Counted from the first letter of the stretch, positions 8,313 through 17,151 are shown. The stretch is DNA of 64,000 nt from CAYXGZ01 sp964464755 (GCA_964464755.1 CAYXGZ010000004.1:42778-106777); one strand, 5' to 3'. Numbers and translations are program-made. The notes: generated from the letters alone by a model not told the origin.

Positions 8313-9605
8313 ATGCGCCACCTCGCGGTCCTGCTGGCGCCCCTCTTCCTGCTCCAGGACGCCAAGCCTTGGTCGGTGCACCTGACGGCGCGGGATGGCA
8401 GCGTCGTCCGGGGCACCATGGACCTGCCCCCCTTCGAGATGGACTCGGCGCTGGGGAAGATCAAGGTCGAGGCGGCCAACCTCTACTCGGTCGTGTTCCA
8501 GCCGGACGGCAAGGCGACGGTCCTGCTCAAGGACGGCAACCAGGTCGTGGGAACGCCCTCGCTCAAGGAATGGAAGGTGAAGTCCAGCCTCGGCGAGATG
8601 ACGTTGAAGGGCGTCGACCTCAAGGGACTGACGATCCTCGGGCCGGCCGGCGACCCGGCCCCCGGGACCCCCGGGCCGCCCGGGGCGAAGCCGCCTCCCG
8701 GCCCCGCCCCTCCGGGCCTCAAGCCGGCGAAGTCCCTTGGCCTCAAGTCCGTCCTGGGCCGGCTCCTGTTCTCGAAGGACGGGAAGCAGATCTACCTCCT
8801 GGACGCGACGGACTCCAAGGTGCTCCTGGTCGACTCCGAGTGCCTCGCCGTCTCGAAGGAGATTCCCCTCGAGGGCGGCGAGAAGGTCATGGCCTTGACC
8901 CCGGACGGGCGGACGATCGTGTGCGCCGGCAACAAGCAGATCACGGTCGTCTCGGTGGAGCCGGCGAAGGTGATCAAGTCGTTCGCCATCGAGCAGGACA
9001 TCCTCGAGGTCTGCCCCCTGGACGGGGAGCGCTGCTACGCCATCGTGGACGGCCGGCTGGCCCTCGTCTCGATCTCGAAGCAGGCGATCGTGGAGCGGTG
9101 CCCGCAGGGCGCGCAGGGCTCCATGCACCTGCTCGGGGACCGCATCGTGACCGGGGCCGGGTCGATCTACCCGCCGGACAAGTCGAAGGGGCGGGACGCC
9201 GTCCAGTGGCCGGCGCCCGGCCCCAGCAACTACCCGGGGAGCTTCACGATCAGCCCGGACGGGAAGTTCGCGGCCTGGCCGACGGGCGTGGTGACGCGCC
9301 TCGCCCGCAGCGCGGTGGCGGACATGGCCCTCCTGGCCCGCGTGGACCCGCACCTGTCGAGCGCCTGGACCCCGGACGGGAAGAAGCTGCTCCTCTTCAC
9401 GGGGGCGGGCTTCGTCAAGGAGGTCGACGTGGAGACCCTGGAGCTGTCGAAGTCCTGGCAGCTCGGGTACCAGGCCTTCGAGGCGAGGGTGGACGCGTCC
9501 GGCTCCCGCCTGTATATCCTCGGCGCTCCGGTGGGCCCGGGGTCCGGTTCTGGACCTCGGGAGCGTCCCGTCTGCGACCTCCTCGTGTTCGACCTCCCGA
9601 AGTAG
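8313..9605 (+). CDS. Secreted beta-propeller protein, paralogue of the protease C-terminus
   Basis: 430 residues. Short signal peptide (HLAVLLAPLFLLQDA), a small N-terminal beta domain, a Pro/Gly linker (GDPAPGTPGPPGAKPPPGPA), then a propeller with blades marked by FSKDGKQIYLLD, TPDGRTIVCAG, SPDGKFAAW and TPDGKKLLLF. The same linker-propeller layout is present in the preceding gene, but the protease domain is missing. I chose ATG 8313 because AGGA lies seven bases upstream; ATG 8307 in the same frame overlaps the previous stop as ATGA and is the alternative. Probably a non-catalytic partner of the protease. Confidence 0.75.
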   Translation: MRHLAVLLAPLFLLQDAKPWSVHLTARDGSVVRGTMDLPPFEMDSALGKIKVEAANLYSVVFQPDGKATVLLKDGNQVVGTPSLKEWKVKSSLGEMTLKGVDLKGLTILGPAGDPAPGTPGPPGAKPPPGPAPPGLKPAKSLGLKSVLGRLLFSKDGKQIYLLDATDSKVLLVDSECLAVSKEIPLEGGEKVMALTPDGRTIVCAGNKQITVVSVEPAKVIKSFAIEQDILEVCPLDGERCYAIVDGRLALVSISKQAIVERCPQGAQGSMHLLGDRIVTGAGSIYPPDKSKGRDAVQWPAPGPSNYPGSFTISPDGKFAAWPTGVVTRLARSAVADMALLARVDPHLSSAWTPDGKKLLLFTGAGFVKEVDVETLELSKSWQLGYQAFEARVDASGSRLYILGAPVGPGSGSGPRERPVCDLLVFDLPK

Positions 9606-9641
9606 CTCCACCGCGGCGTCGTCCAGTTCCGGGGGTGCTTG

Positions 9642-11516
9642 ATGCGCGCGACCTGGCTGTTCGGCGCCTGGCTGCTCCTCCTCCCTCCGCAGGATCCTCC
9701 CGCTCCCGCGGGCCTGGTCCGGATCTCGTTCACGACTCCGGTCGGTTCCGTCTCCACGCTCGGGCTGATCCTGAAAGCGGAGTCGAACTCCGGCGGTCAA
9801 CGAGGCCTCGTGGTCGCCTACCCTCATTACCCCAAGTCCCACGGGGTCCAGGCGGTCCTCGATCCGGCGGCCCCGACGCCGCGCACTCAACGGATCGATG
9901 CGGCGGGCCACCTCGCGGACGGTCCCGTGGAATTCGGCTGGATTCCCGAGTCCCCCGGCCTGGCCGCGATGGAGGCTCCAAAGGACCCCGCGCCCAAGGA
10001 GGGGGACGAGGTGCTGGTGCTTGGCTCCGTCCGGGCGGCGGGGAAGCTGGCCCGGGCCGCGGCCGGCGGGCTCCGGGTCGAGTTCGGGATGGAAGCCGGC
10101 GTTGACGGGGTGGCGCTGGACGCCGCGGGCCGGCCGGCGGGAGTCTGCGTGCAGACGCCGGACGGACTGGGAGTCTGGCGCTTCCTGCCGGGCGCCACGC
10201 TGCTCCGCTTCCTCGAGGGCGGCGGGCCTCCCGTGCTGAGGGCGATGTCGGTGGAGGAACTGCCCAACGCGGTCCGGGTGCACACGGTGCTCGAGCATGC
10301 CGATCCCCGGGGGTTGGCCGGGAACCGGGAGTTCCTCGTCGGGAACTCCACGCCCGCTCCCGGCGTGGTGAACGACTCCTCGCTGTGGTCGGGAGTGTCG
10401 TGGACCCTCGCTCGGGATCCGGAGGCCGACGCGGACCTGGACGTGCAGGCCGTCCTCAAGACCCGCGACGGCCGGTCGATCCCGACGCTCCCGTTGAAGG
10501 TGAGGGTCGAGTCGCGGAAGACGGTCGGGAGGCGCTTCGAGAGCCCGGTGCCCGAGGACATCTCCTGGCCGGTTCACCGGGCCCGCGGCGGCGCCGGCAT
10601 GCTGCAGTGCGTCCCGATGACCGGATCCCTCCGGCCAGGTCCCCGGCCCGGGGAGGCGTACCTCGTCGATCCGGGGCGCCTCTCCGTCGTCGAGGTGCCC
10701 GCGTTCCGCCAGGTCCGCTCGCTGATCCTACCCCGGGCTGCGGTGGCGTTCCGGCCGACCAAGGCGGGTCTCGTGGTGGTCCTGGACCAGACTCCCGAGC
10801 TCTGGGTCCTGCACCCCGTGACCCTGGAGGTCCGGAGGAAGATCATCGTGAAGTACGCCGTCCTCGGGACGCATCCGGAGCAGCCCCTCGCGGTGCTGGG
10901 GTGCGACGGCCGCGAACCTCTGGATCTCCTCGATCTCGACAAGGGCGCGGTCGTGCGCAGCATCCCGTACGGGAAGCTGGTGCAGGCGGCCAAGGGCAAG
11001 GCAAGGATCCACGGGGAGGCGCGGGCCGACGGGGCCGTCCACGATCCGGTCCTGGCGCCCGACGGGAAGTTCCTGCTGCACCACAACGGGACCTCGATCG
11101 TCCGGGTGTCGCTCAAGGACAAGGCGGAGGCGATCGAGGAGGTCGGGCCGCCGTCGGGCCCGCCCGGCGGCGGGCTCGAACTCGACCCGTCCGGGAAGTA
11201 CGTCGTGATCCCGAGATCCGGGTCGCCCGACGTCCGGGTCTATTCGACGAGGAACCTCCAGAAGCCGCAGCACGTGTTCGAGGGCCGGGGGTTCGTGGGA
11301 TTCGACGCGATCGACGGGTCCATCTGGCTGCGGGCGCCGGATCCGGACAAGACCCGGTACCGGCTCGAGGCCTGCAACGTGGGAGGCGCGCGGACGCGGC
11401 GGACGGCGCCGATTCCGTTCCCCGCTCCCGACCAGGGATCGGTGCTGAGGGACCCGTTCGGGCACTTCTGGTTCAGCGGGAGCCTCGGGGGAATCCGGGA
11501 GTGCCCGATCGAATAG
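9642..11516 (+). CDS. Secreted propeller protein with degenerate trypsin-like domain
   Basis: 624 residues. Signal peptide WLFGAWLLLLPPQD. Residues about 20-200 follow the strand order of a trypsin-like protease but each catalytic position is lost. Where GNSGGP is expected the sequence reads GMEAGVDGVALDAAGR, the usual LDAAGRxxGV strand directly after it. The His strand reads LVVAYPHY and the Asp strand VEFGWI. The C-terminal half is a propeller (APDGKFLLHH, DPSGKYVVIP). Likely a pseudoprotease that kept the fold for binding. ATG 9642 is preceded by an in-frame TTG at 9639. Same transcription unit as the two genes before it (36-base gap). Confidence 0.7.
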   Translation: MRATWLFGAWLLLLPPQDPPAPAGLVRISFTTPVGSVSTLGLILKAESNSGGQRGLVVAYPHYPKSHGVQAVLDPAAPTPRTQRIDAAGHLADGPVEFGWIPESPGLAAMEAPKDPAPKEGDEVLVLGSVRAAGKLARAAAGGLRVEFGMEAGVDGVALDAAGRPAGVCVQTPDGLGVWRFLPGATLLRFLEGGGPPVLRAMSVEELPNAVRVHTVLEHADPRGLAGNREFLVGNSTPAPGVVNDSSLWSGVSWTLARDPEADADLDVQAVLKTRDGRSIPTLPLKVRVESRKTVGRRFESPVPEDISWPVHRARGGAGMLQCVPMTGSLRPGPRPGEAYLVDPGRLSVVEVPAFRQVRSLILPRAAVAFRPTKAGLVVVLDQTPELWVLHPVTLEVRRKIIVKYAVLGTHPEQPLAVLGCDGREPLDLLDLDKGAVVRSIPYGKLVQAAKGKARIHGEARADGAVHDPVLAPDGKFLLHHNGTSIVRVSLKDKAEAIEEVGPPSGPPGGGLELDPSGKYVVIPRSGSPDVRVYSTRNLQKPQHVFEGRGFVGFDAIDGSIWLRAPDPDKTRYRLEACNVGGARTRRTAPIPFPAPDQGSVLRDPFGHFWFSGSLGGIRECPIE

Positions 11517-11536
11517 GCCCGTCCCGTGGAGGTCGA

Positions 11537-11565
11537 TTTCCCTGTAATCGCGGGCTCCGGGTCGC
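11537..11565 (+). promoter_or_regulatory. Putative ECF-type promoter TTTCCCTG-N15-GGTCGC (second copy)
   Basis: Identical boxes and spacing to 6089-6117. Around the two sites 40 of 60 aligned bases agree without gaps, including the stretch CAGGATGC-CCGACC just downstream. The start codon at 11579 lies 13 bases after the second box, so the leader would be about seven bases. Confidence 0.45.
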
Positions 11566-11578
11566 GTTAGATCTCAGG

Positions 11579-12529
11579 ATGCTCCGACCCCTCGCCGCCG
11601 GGCTCGTCTCGGCATTGATCGCCGCCTCGCTGGTCCTGCTGTTCCGCCCCCGGCCCGAGGCCCCGGTCGCGAGGCCGTCGCGGCCCGCCCCGAGCGCCGC
11701 GCCGAAGGCCCCGCCGCGACTGGCCGCCCTCGCGGCCGAGAACGCGGAGCTCCGGGCGAAGCTGGCTGCGCGCACCGGGCCGGCGCCGGTTCCGGCCGTC
11801 GCGAAGCGGGTCGACTGGGCCGCGCTGCGGGCCGCGTTCGACTGGAAGCGCCTCGCGGAGCTGCGGCGCCAGCCCGACACCACGTCTGCAGAGACCGAGG
11901 AACTCGTCCGCCTGTTCGGCGAGTCCCGGAAGGTCGCCCTGAAGCGGCCGACCTGCGACTGGGAGCTCGCGGCGCTGCTCCTGCAGATCGAGGCGGCGGG
12001 GCTGACCGGCTCCGGCCCCGCGGTCGAGCGGGCGATGGCCGACCTGGACCGGCTCGACGCGGAACCCGATCCGCTGCGCCTGGCGAACGCGCTCAAGGCC
12101 AACGAGCTCCGGCGGCGCCTGCTCGCCGAGCTCTCGCCAATGAACCCCGGCGACGAGCTCGTGAAGAGCCTCGGGTCCGGCGTCAACCTCCCGATCCTGA
12201 TCATCGACGCGAGGGACGCCGAGGACGCGGTCGCGCAGCTGGCCGAGCGCTGGCGGCGGGGCCTGGACCTCGCGGAGTCCGCGGTGCCCGGCCTGCAGCG
12301 CATCACCAAAGCCTACGTCGACGCGTGGTTCGCGGATCCCGTCAATCGGGAGGGCTTCGAGTCCGGCGTCATGACGGGGGGCGGCACGTCGACGGAGTCG
12401 GACGAGCAGCTGCGCTCGATGCTGAAGATGCTGAACGACGTGCTGGCGACGTTCCCGGCCGAGGAGCGGCTGCGGGACTGGCTGCGCGGGACGGACTCGA
12501 TCTTCGCCTTCCGGAAGGTGACGCGGTGA
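11579..12529 (+). CDS. Membrane-anchored coiled-coil protein of unknown function
   Basis: 316 residues. One N-terminal membrane segment (LAAGLVSALIAASLVLLF), a Pro/Ala linker, a short coiled coil (LAALAAENAELRAKLAA), then a helical extracytoplasmic domain with DWAALRAAFDWKRLAELRRQ and no catalytic motif. ATG 11579 follows CAGG directly. The gene end overlaps the next gene by four bases (GTGA), and that neighbour has the same anchor-linker-coil architecture, so the pair may be diverged duplicates acting together. No family recognised. Confidence 0.7.
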   Translation: MLRPLAAGLVSALIAASLVLLFRPRPEAPVARPSRPAPSAAPKAPPRLAALAAENAELRAKLAARTGPAPVPAVAKRVDWAALRAAFDWKRLAELRRQPDTTSAETEELVRLFGESRKVALKRPTCDWELAALLLQIEAAGLTGSGPAVERAMADLDRLDAEPDPLRLANALKANELRRRLLAELSPMNPGDELVKSLGSGVNLPILIIDARDAEDAVAQLAERWRRGLDLAESAVPGLQRITKAYVDAWFADPVNREGFESGVMTGGGTSTESDEQLRSMLKMLNDVLATFPAEERLRDWLRGTDSIFAFRKVTR

Positions 12530-13452
12530 CGCGCGTCGCGGTGGTCGTCGGCGCGCTGGTCGGGATCGCGATCGGCTTCGCGTGGCCGCGGCGGGAGGCC
12601 GCGCCGGTCGCGACGTCGACTCCGCGCCCCGAGCCCGCGGCGCCGGATCCCGGGGTCGGGCTCGAGGCGGCGGAGCGGGAGAATCGGGAGCTGAAGGCGG
12701 CGCTGGCGGAGCCGGCCGGGCCGGCGGCGCCGGATCCGCTGGACTCCGTGGCGTGGGCGAAGCTGGCGGCGACGACGAGGGGGCCGGTGCCGGACGTCGA
12801 CGCGGAGGCGGCGTGGGACGAGCTGCGCCGGGCGGGGGACCTGCTGGAGAAGGATCACGGCTCGCGGGACCTGGCGGCGGCGCTGCTGGCGGCGCGGGTG
12901 CTGCTGGCGCGGAGCGGGGACGATCCGGCGGTGGCGGCGGCGATCCGGGAGGCGATCCCGGGGATCAAGGCGAAGATCGCGGCGGCGCCGAAGGCGGAGT
13001 TCGAGCTGGAGCGGGTGGTGCAGGGGGGCGAGATCCTGAACGGCTTCCTCGAGGGCCTGCGGGCGAAGTTCCCGGACCTGCCGCTGCCGTCGGTGTTCAG
13101 CGCGTCGGACGCGAGCGACGCGGAGGGGGCGGCGGGGCGGGCGGAGTCGCCGGCGGGCCGGGCGGTGGAGGAGTGGGCGGGGCGGCTGGGCCTGCCGCCG
13201 GGCGAGCGGGCGGCGCTGGAGGCGCTGGCGGCGCGCTACGTGGCGGGCCGCGCGGCGGTGCGGGCGTCGGGGCTGCCGGTCCAGGAGCGGCTGCTGGAGC
13301 ACGTGCGGCGGCGGATCGAGTTCCAGCGGGGGCTCCTCGAGCAGTACGGCGGCGACGCGGCGCGGGCGGAGTCGATCCGCGCCGACCGCTCGATGTGGGC
13401 CCAGGTGGACCTGGTGGTGACGGAGTACGCGCCGACGGGGTGGACGAGGTAG
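12526..13452 (+). CDS. Membrane-anchored coiled-coil protein, likely partner of preceding gene
   Basis: 308 residues from a GTG start inside the GTGA overlap with the previous gene. N-terminal anchor (VAVVVGALVGIAIGFAW), Pro-rich linker, coiled coil (LEAAERENRELKAALAE), then an all-helical domain with very high Ala and Glu/Arg content to the end (for example EEWAGRLGLPPGERAALEAL). No catalytic residues can be proposed. Composition here is extreme even for this genome; long runs of GGCGG make sequencing or frame errors possible, but the frame is uninterrupted. It converges with the gene ending at 13460. Confidence 0.65.
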   Translation: MTRVAVVVGALVGIAIGFAWPRREAAPVATSTPRPEPAAPDPGVGLEAAERENRELKAALAEPAGPAAPDPLDSVAWAKLAATTRGPVPDVDAEAAWDELRRAGDLLEKDHGSRDLAAALLAARVLLARSGDDPAVAAAIREAIPGIKAKIAAAPKAEFELERVVQGGEILNGFLEGLRAKFPDLPLPSVFSASDASDAEGAAGRAESPAGRAVEEWAGRLGLPPGERAALEALAARYVAGRAAVRASGLPVQERLLEHVRRRIEFQRGLLEQYGGDAARAESIRADRSMWAQVDLVVTEYAPTGWTR

Positions 13453-13459
13453 GGGGGCG

Positions 13460-14704
13460 CTACTTCTCGGACAGGGCGACGTCGAGCTTGAACTCTGCAC
13501 TCGTCGTCTCCACGCCGATCAGTCGGGCGATCACGACCCGCGCCACCTTGGTTCCCTCGGGCACCCTGGCATCGCCGCCCACCTGCATTTCGCCCGTGTT
13601 GACCTTCAGGCCGGGCCCCAAGCCGAACTGCATCCTCCAATCTCCGAGCCAGCGCCCGTCCGCATCCTCCACCCAGCTCCGGTAGGTGCCTTCCGACCCG
13701 GGCGCCTCCGTGTTGGGCTGCACCTTGACGCCGATGCTGAAGCCGTGGTCGTCGGGCTTGGCCTTCTCCAGCGTCACCCACGTCTCCCCGATCTTCTGCC
13801 GCAGCGGCTCACGGAAATCTCGAACGTCGAACACCAGGGGATTGAAGTCTCTTGGGTAGTCCAGGCGCAACGTCCCCTCGAGCCGCAGCGACTGGCTTCC
13901 CTCGCAGTCTCGAGTCTTCACCCGGAAACTGCTGGCCTGCGCCTTGGACGGTTGGCCGACGGCCCTTTGGTGCCCTTCCGAACTGGTCCCGGGCGCCTCT
14001 CGGACGATCGGGATCTCCCTTCCCCGGTCGTCGAGCACTTTCAAGGGTTCGACCTGGGCCTGGATCGGGAGGTGGCCCGGGGGGAGTTGGAACTCCACGT
14101 GCACCTCGAGATCCTCCCCTGGATCCCGGGAGACCACGCGGGCATGGACCCAAGCCTCGCCCGCTTCGCGTCCTTGTCGCGGAATGTCGGATGACTCCCC
14201 GGCCTTCGAAGAGAGGATCCAAGGAATGTCCGGAAGTCCGTGCGCCACGTTGGTCACTTCGACCTTCGCCGTCTCGCGGAACGAGTTCAGCGCCTTCCAG
14301 AGCGTGGCCTCCTTGAGGCTCAGGGAGATCCGCGCCTTCCTGGCCTCTTGGTTCACCAATCCCAAGTTCACCTTGACGCCGAACGGCTCGAAGATGCGGG
14401 GAGCGGCCTCCTCGACCGGGACTTCCACAAGTTCCAACGTCAATTTCCAGGGGTCCGGCCGAAACGAGCGGATCCGGATTCGGCGATCGATCTCCAGGAG
14501 GGCGGACTTGGACCGCTCGCGAACTTCCGGAATCGGATGCGCCGCGAGGAGCTCCACCCGAGCGCGGTCCTTGAGGCCTGCCTGCACGAGTTCCCCGGTG
14601 GCCGCCTCGCGGACGGCGATGTCCTCGGAGGTCAGGCGCTTGACCAGGTCCTCGTCCTGGACGACGGGCGCGAGGAGGAGCAGCAGAACGGCGAGTCGTG
14701 CCAT
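13460..14704 (-). CDS. Secreted protein with HEAT-like N-terminus and secretin-like STN segment
   Basis: 414 residues. Signal peptide LAVLLLLLAPVVQDE. Residues about 20-75 look like one or two HEAT repeats (LTSEDIAVREAATGELVQAG, then HPIPEVRERSKSALLEI). Residues about 85-150 resemble a secretin/TonB short N-terminal fold (VPVEEAAPRIFEPFGVKVN ... SLKEATLWKALNSF), which in outer-membrane machines binds partners. The remainder is beta-rich and unassigned. Start chosen at ATG 14704 by the signal peptide. Divergent from the small gene at 14801. Function unknown; STN assignment is tentative. Confidence 0.6.
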   Translation of the reverse strand: MARLAVLLLLLAPVVQDEDLVKRLTSEDIAVREAATGELVQAGLKDRARVELLAAHPIPEVRERSKSALLEIDRRIRIRSFRPDPWKLTLELVEVPVEEAAPRIFEPFGVKVNLGLVNQEARKARISLSLKEATLWKALNSFRETAKVEVTNVAHGLPDIPWILSSKAGESSDIPRQGREAGEAWVHARVVSRDPGEDLEVHVEFQLPPGHLPIQAQVEPLKVLDDRGREIPIVREAPGTSSEGHQRAVGQPSKAQASSFRVKTRDCEGSQSLRLEGTLRLDYPRDFNPLVFDVRDFREPLRQKIGETWVTLEKAKPDDHGFSIGVKVQPNTEAPGSEGTYRSWVEDADGRWLGDWRMQFGLGPGLKVNTGEMQVGGDARVPEGTKVARVVIARLIGVETTSAEFKLDVALSEK

Positions 14705-14754
14705 GTCGGTCGGTCCCTTTCCCTCGTCCTGATCATAGCCCGAAGCGGAGCAGG

Positions 14755-14760
14755 TATGCT
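14755..14760 (+). promoter_or_regulatory. -10 box TATGCT
   Basis: GGTATGCTGG lies about 40 bases before the ATG at 14801. The same hexamer in a G-x-G-T-A-T-G-C-T context occurs at 17146 (plus) and 19003 (minus), each upstream of a short secreted or membrane gene. If it is a -10 box, the in-frame ATG at 14756 inside it is not a start codon. Confidence 0.4.
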
Positions 14761-14800
14761 GGTGGAGAGCCGGCGAGCGGGATCTCGCGCGGCGACCTGC

Positions 14801-14992
14801 ATGAAACCGACGTCTCGATGGCTGCGCTTGATGGCCCTTGGGGGCCTGCTGCTGATGCTCTGCTCCTGCACGCACTCCAACGAGTCGGTCCCGCCGGCCT
14901 ACCGGTTGATCACGGACATCCTGGGTGGCGTGCTGGCCGTGGTCGGCATGTGGATGGGCTACGGCGTTCCGAGCGACTGGGGGCCGCGCTAG
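14801..14992 (+). CDS. Small putative lipoprotein
   Basis: 63 residues. A basic start (MKPTSRWLRLM) leads into a hydrophobic stretch ending LLMLCSC, an approximate lipobox, followed by a short polar region and a second hydrophobic segment (LITDILGGVLAVVGMWMGYG). It may be a lipid-anchored protein with one membrane helix, or a two-helix membrane protein. I prefer ATG 14801 over ATG 14756 because the latter sits inside a likely -10 box and would push the signal sequence 15 residues inward. The stop overlaps the convergent gene's stop by four bases (CTAG). No homologue recognised. Confidence 0.5.
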   Translation: MKPTSRWLRLMALGGLLLMLCSCTHSNESVPPAYRLITDILGGVLAVVGMWMGYGVPSDWGPR

Positions 14993-15990
14993 CGTCCCGC
15001 CGCGAAGCGGGCTCGCTGGTATTCCGCGCAGTACCTCATGTCGCTCTCGTCCCTCGATGGGGCGCAAGCGTCGTGCAGTTCCTTGAGGAAGGCCCAGGCC
15101 CGGTCCGACTTGAGCCGGGACTCGGCCAGCCACGCGATCAGGCGGTACCCCGCGACCCGCGCGACGCCTGAGCCCGCCCGGACCGGGATCGCCGCGCAGG
15201 CCGCCTCGACCGCGGGGAGAGCATCGCTGGCCGGTCGCACGCTCAGGAGGAGTTCGAGGGGCTCGACGAGGGATCCGCCCCGCTTGTAGTACGCGGCGAT
15301 GCTGGGGGCGATCTCGATCTCCTTCATCTCCGGCTCGGGTAGGGGATGGCAATAGAGGAGCAGGGACGTCAGCAGGTAGTTGAAGTGGCGGCCCTGGTCC
15401 CGTTCGAGGAACTCCCTCAGGATGTCGATCCGGGCCGCGGCGACTTGGGCCGGATCGAAACGGCGGCACGTGCACTGATCTTGGTGGTCCCGCTGGTAAT
15501 CGCGCACCACGCAGCCGGCGCCGTCGACGCGCAACTCGAAGTGCTGGTCGAAGATCGCGGCCAGGGCCGCCTGGCGCACGAGCACGTGCTGCCTGGAAAG
15601 GTAGACGGCCTTGCAGAGGGCGACCGCCTTGGCGTCCTCCCCGGGCTCGCGGCCGCGCGTCGCCAGCGCGGGGAGCTCCCCGTAGACCAGCCGGACCTTG
15701 GCGGCGAGGTCGTGCAGGCCGTCGCAGCGGCGGTTCAGCCAGTCGGTGATGACCTGGAGGATGTAGACGGAGTTCCGCTTGGCCAGGTCGAGGTCATCGA
15801 TCGCGTCCTGGCCCTGCATCGCGAGCCGGGCGAAGTTCTCGTGCTCGCGGACGCGGATCACGCCCTCGGGGTCGTAGGCGGTTTCGGGACCGATGACGGT
15901 CCCGGGGCCGATGACGGGATCCGGCGCCCGCTCGGGCCCGGCGCAGCCGGCGAGCAGCGCGAGGACCAGGACCCCCAGGCGATGGGCCAT
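14989..15990 (-). CDS. Lipoprotein of unknown function
   Basis: 333 residues with a textbook lipoprotein signal (VLVLALLAGCAG). A short linker repeats VIGPGTVIGPETAYDPEGVIR. The rest is helical with six scattered Cys, including the pair CTCRR near residue 170 and CCRR-free helices such as LAAKVRLVYGELPALATRG. Helix-turn-helix pairs (QAALAAIFDQHFELRV; LPAVEAACAAIPVRAG) suggest an alpha-solenoid. No catalytic motif. ATG 15990 is chosen by the lipobox; the frame is open upstream but Pro/Arg-rich. Probably alone in its unit. Confidence 0.65.
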   Translation of the reverse strand: MAHRLGVLVLALLAGCAGPERAPDPVIGPGTVIGPETAYDPEGVIRVREHENFARLAMQGQDAIDDLDLAKRNSVYILQVITDWLNRRCDGLHDLAAKVRLVYGELPALATRGREPGEDAKAVALCKAVYLSRQHVLVRQAALAAIFDQHFELRVDGAGCVVRDYQRDHQDQCTCRRFDPAQVAAARIDILREFLERDQGRHFNYLLTSLLLYCHPLPEPEMKEIEIAPSIAAYYKRGGSLVEPLELLLSVRPASDALPAVEAACAAIPVRAGSGVARVAGYRLIAWLAESRLKSDRAWAFLKELHDACAPSRDESDMRYCAEYQRARFAAGR

Positions 15991-16067
15991 CACGGGGAAG
16001 CATAGCGGGCCCGGCGGCGGGGAGGGGGTGAAACCGGGGGGAGCCCTCCCCTGGCTTGCAGGCAGGG

Positions 16068-16574
16068 TCATGGAGCGGGAGTGCGCCGGGCTCGCCCGCG
16101 CATTCGGACCAGGGCCAGGACGACCAACCAGGCCAGGCAAGGCACCAGGGCGATCGCGACGCCCGCGATCCACATCGGCGCGCGAGTCCCGGCGAACTCC
16201 TGACCCCGGACGGTGTAGTCGGTGACGGCGAGGTGATCAGAGTGGATCGGCCCATCGATGAACGCGTGGCGGATCTCGATGGTATCGCCGACCCTCGCGG
16301 ATCGAGCGATCGGATCGGGGATCGCCAGGGTCAGGCTCTGGAACTCCCCGGACCGGGTCCCGCCAACGACGGCGTTCAACGATGGCGGGGCGGGAAAGTA
16401 GCCTGCAAAGCCATTGTGGAGTCGCCAATTCCCGCCTTGGACATCGACGGTGAGCCTGCCACTTTCGATCTCGTAGATCAGGCCGGTGAAGTTGGCCTCG
16501 CGCAGGCGCAGCGGGAAGGTCGCGGCCAGGCACAGCGAAAGGGCGAGCGCCAGGAGGACGGTCCATCGGGGCAT
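16068..16574 (-). CDS. Membrane protein with N- and C-terminal helices
   Basis: 168 residues. N-terminal hydrophobic segment (VLLALALSLCLAATFPL), about 100 residues of beta-rich extracytoplasmic domain, then a C-terminal membrane helix (MWIAGVAIALVPCLAWLVVLALV) and a basic tail. This in-out-in topology fits a small sensor or assembly factor, but no family is recognisable. It starts six bases after the stop of the zinc-ribbon membrane gene at 16581-17012, so the two are probably co-transcribed. Confidence 0.65.
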   Translation of the reverse strand: MPRWTVLLALALSLCLAATFPLRLREANFTGLIYEIESGRLTVDVQGGNWRLHNGFAGYFPAPPSLNAVVGGTRSGEFQSLTLAIPDPIARSARVGDTIEIRHAFIDGPIHSDHLAVTDYTVRGQEFAGTRAPMWIAGVAIALVPCLAWLVVLALVRMRGRARRTPAP

Positions 16575-16580
16575 TCGAGA

Positions 16581-17012
16581 CTACCTCCCCGGCGTGGACG
16601 CGGGGCGGCCCGGCTCGCGCTGAGTGCCGCACTTCCAGCAGGCCGTGTACGGCGGCTCCGACTTCTCGCCGCACTGCGCGCAGGTCCAGGGGCCGGTGGG
16701 CTCGGGGGTCGGCGGCGCGGTGTTCGCGGTCCCGGGTCCGGCCTCCAGCATCGGCGCCCCGGGCAGCTGCCGGATCAGCGCGGTGAGTTCCTCCACCTGG
16801 TTCTTCATCCGGGATTCGGCGGCCTCCTGCTGCTTGCGGACCCCGCCGATCTCGGCCCGCAGGTCCTCCAGCTCGTCGCAGGTGGTGCCCAGGAGCCAGA
16901 GCGTCACGCCCGTCACCCCGAGGACGATGCCCATGACGAAGTTCAGGGCAATCACGGAGACTACGGCCCCGGCCAGGGCCAACATGGCCATGGACAAGGC
17001 GATCGTCTTCAT
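16581..17012 (-). CDS. Membrane protein with coiled coil and C-terminal zinc ribbon
   Basis: 143 residues. Two membrane helices at the N-terminus (to about residue 43), a cytoplasmic coiled coil (CDELEDLRAEIGGVRKQQEAAESRM...) and, after a Pro-rich linker, a C-terminal ribbon CAQCGEKSEPPYTACWKCG. A membrane-tethered ribbon of this type usually binds protein or nucleic acid; no enzyme is predicted. ATG 17012 has GAGGGG eight bases upstream; a GTG one codon earlier is the alternative. A TAGACT -10-like box at 17060-17065 (minus strand) is the likely promoter. Confidence 0.65.
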   Translation of the reverse strand: MKTIALSMAMLALAGAVVSVIALNFVMGIVLGVTGVTLWLLGTTCDELEDLRAEIGGVRKQQEAAESRMKNQVEELTALIRQLPGAPMLEAGPGTANTAPPTPEPTGPWTCAQCGEKSEPPYTACWKCGTQREPGRPASTPGR

Positions 17013-17145
17013 CACGCAGTCCCCTCGAGGAAGCCGGGCGACGCGGCGGACTCGGGATCAGTCTACCCCACGGCCGCCCTCGAGCCGCCCGATCGCGGTG
17101 AGTTTCGATCGGTCGATACGAAAGCGGACCGGCTCGGTCGCGGAG

Positions 17146-17151
17146 TATGCT
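17146..17151 (+). promoter_or_regulatory. -10 box TATGCT
   Basis: GGAGTATGCTGG sits 42 bases before the ATG at 17194 and matches the boxes at 14755 and 19003. No consensus -35 element is seen. Confidence 0.4.

Noticed and set aside
14756..14800. Earlier ATG for the small lipoprotein gene
   Set aside because: It lies inside the TATGCT -10 box and would place the signal sequence 15 residues from the N-terminus.
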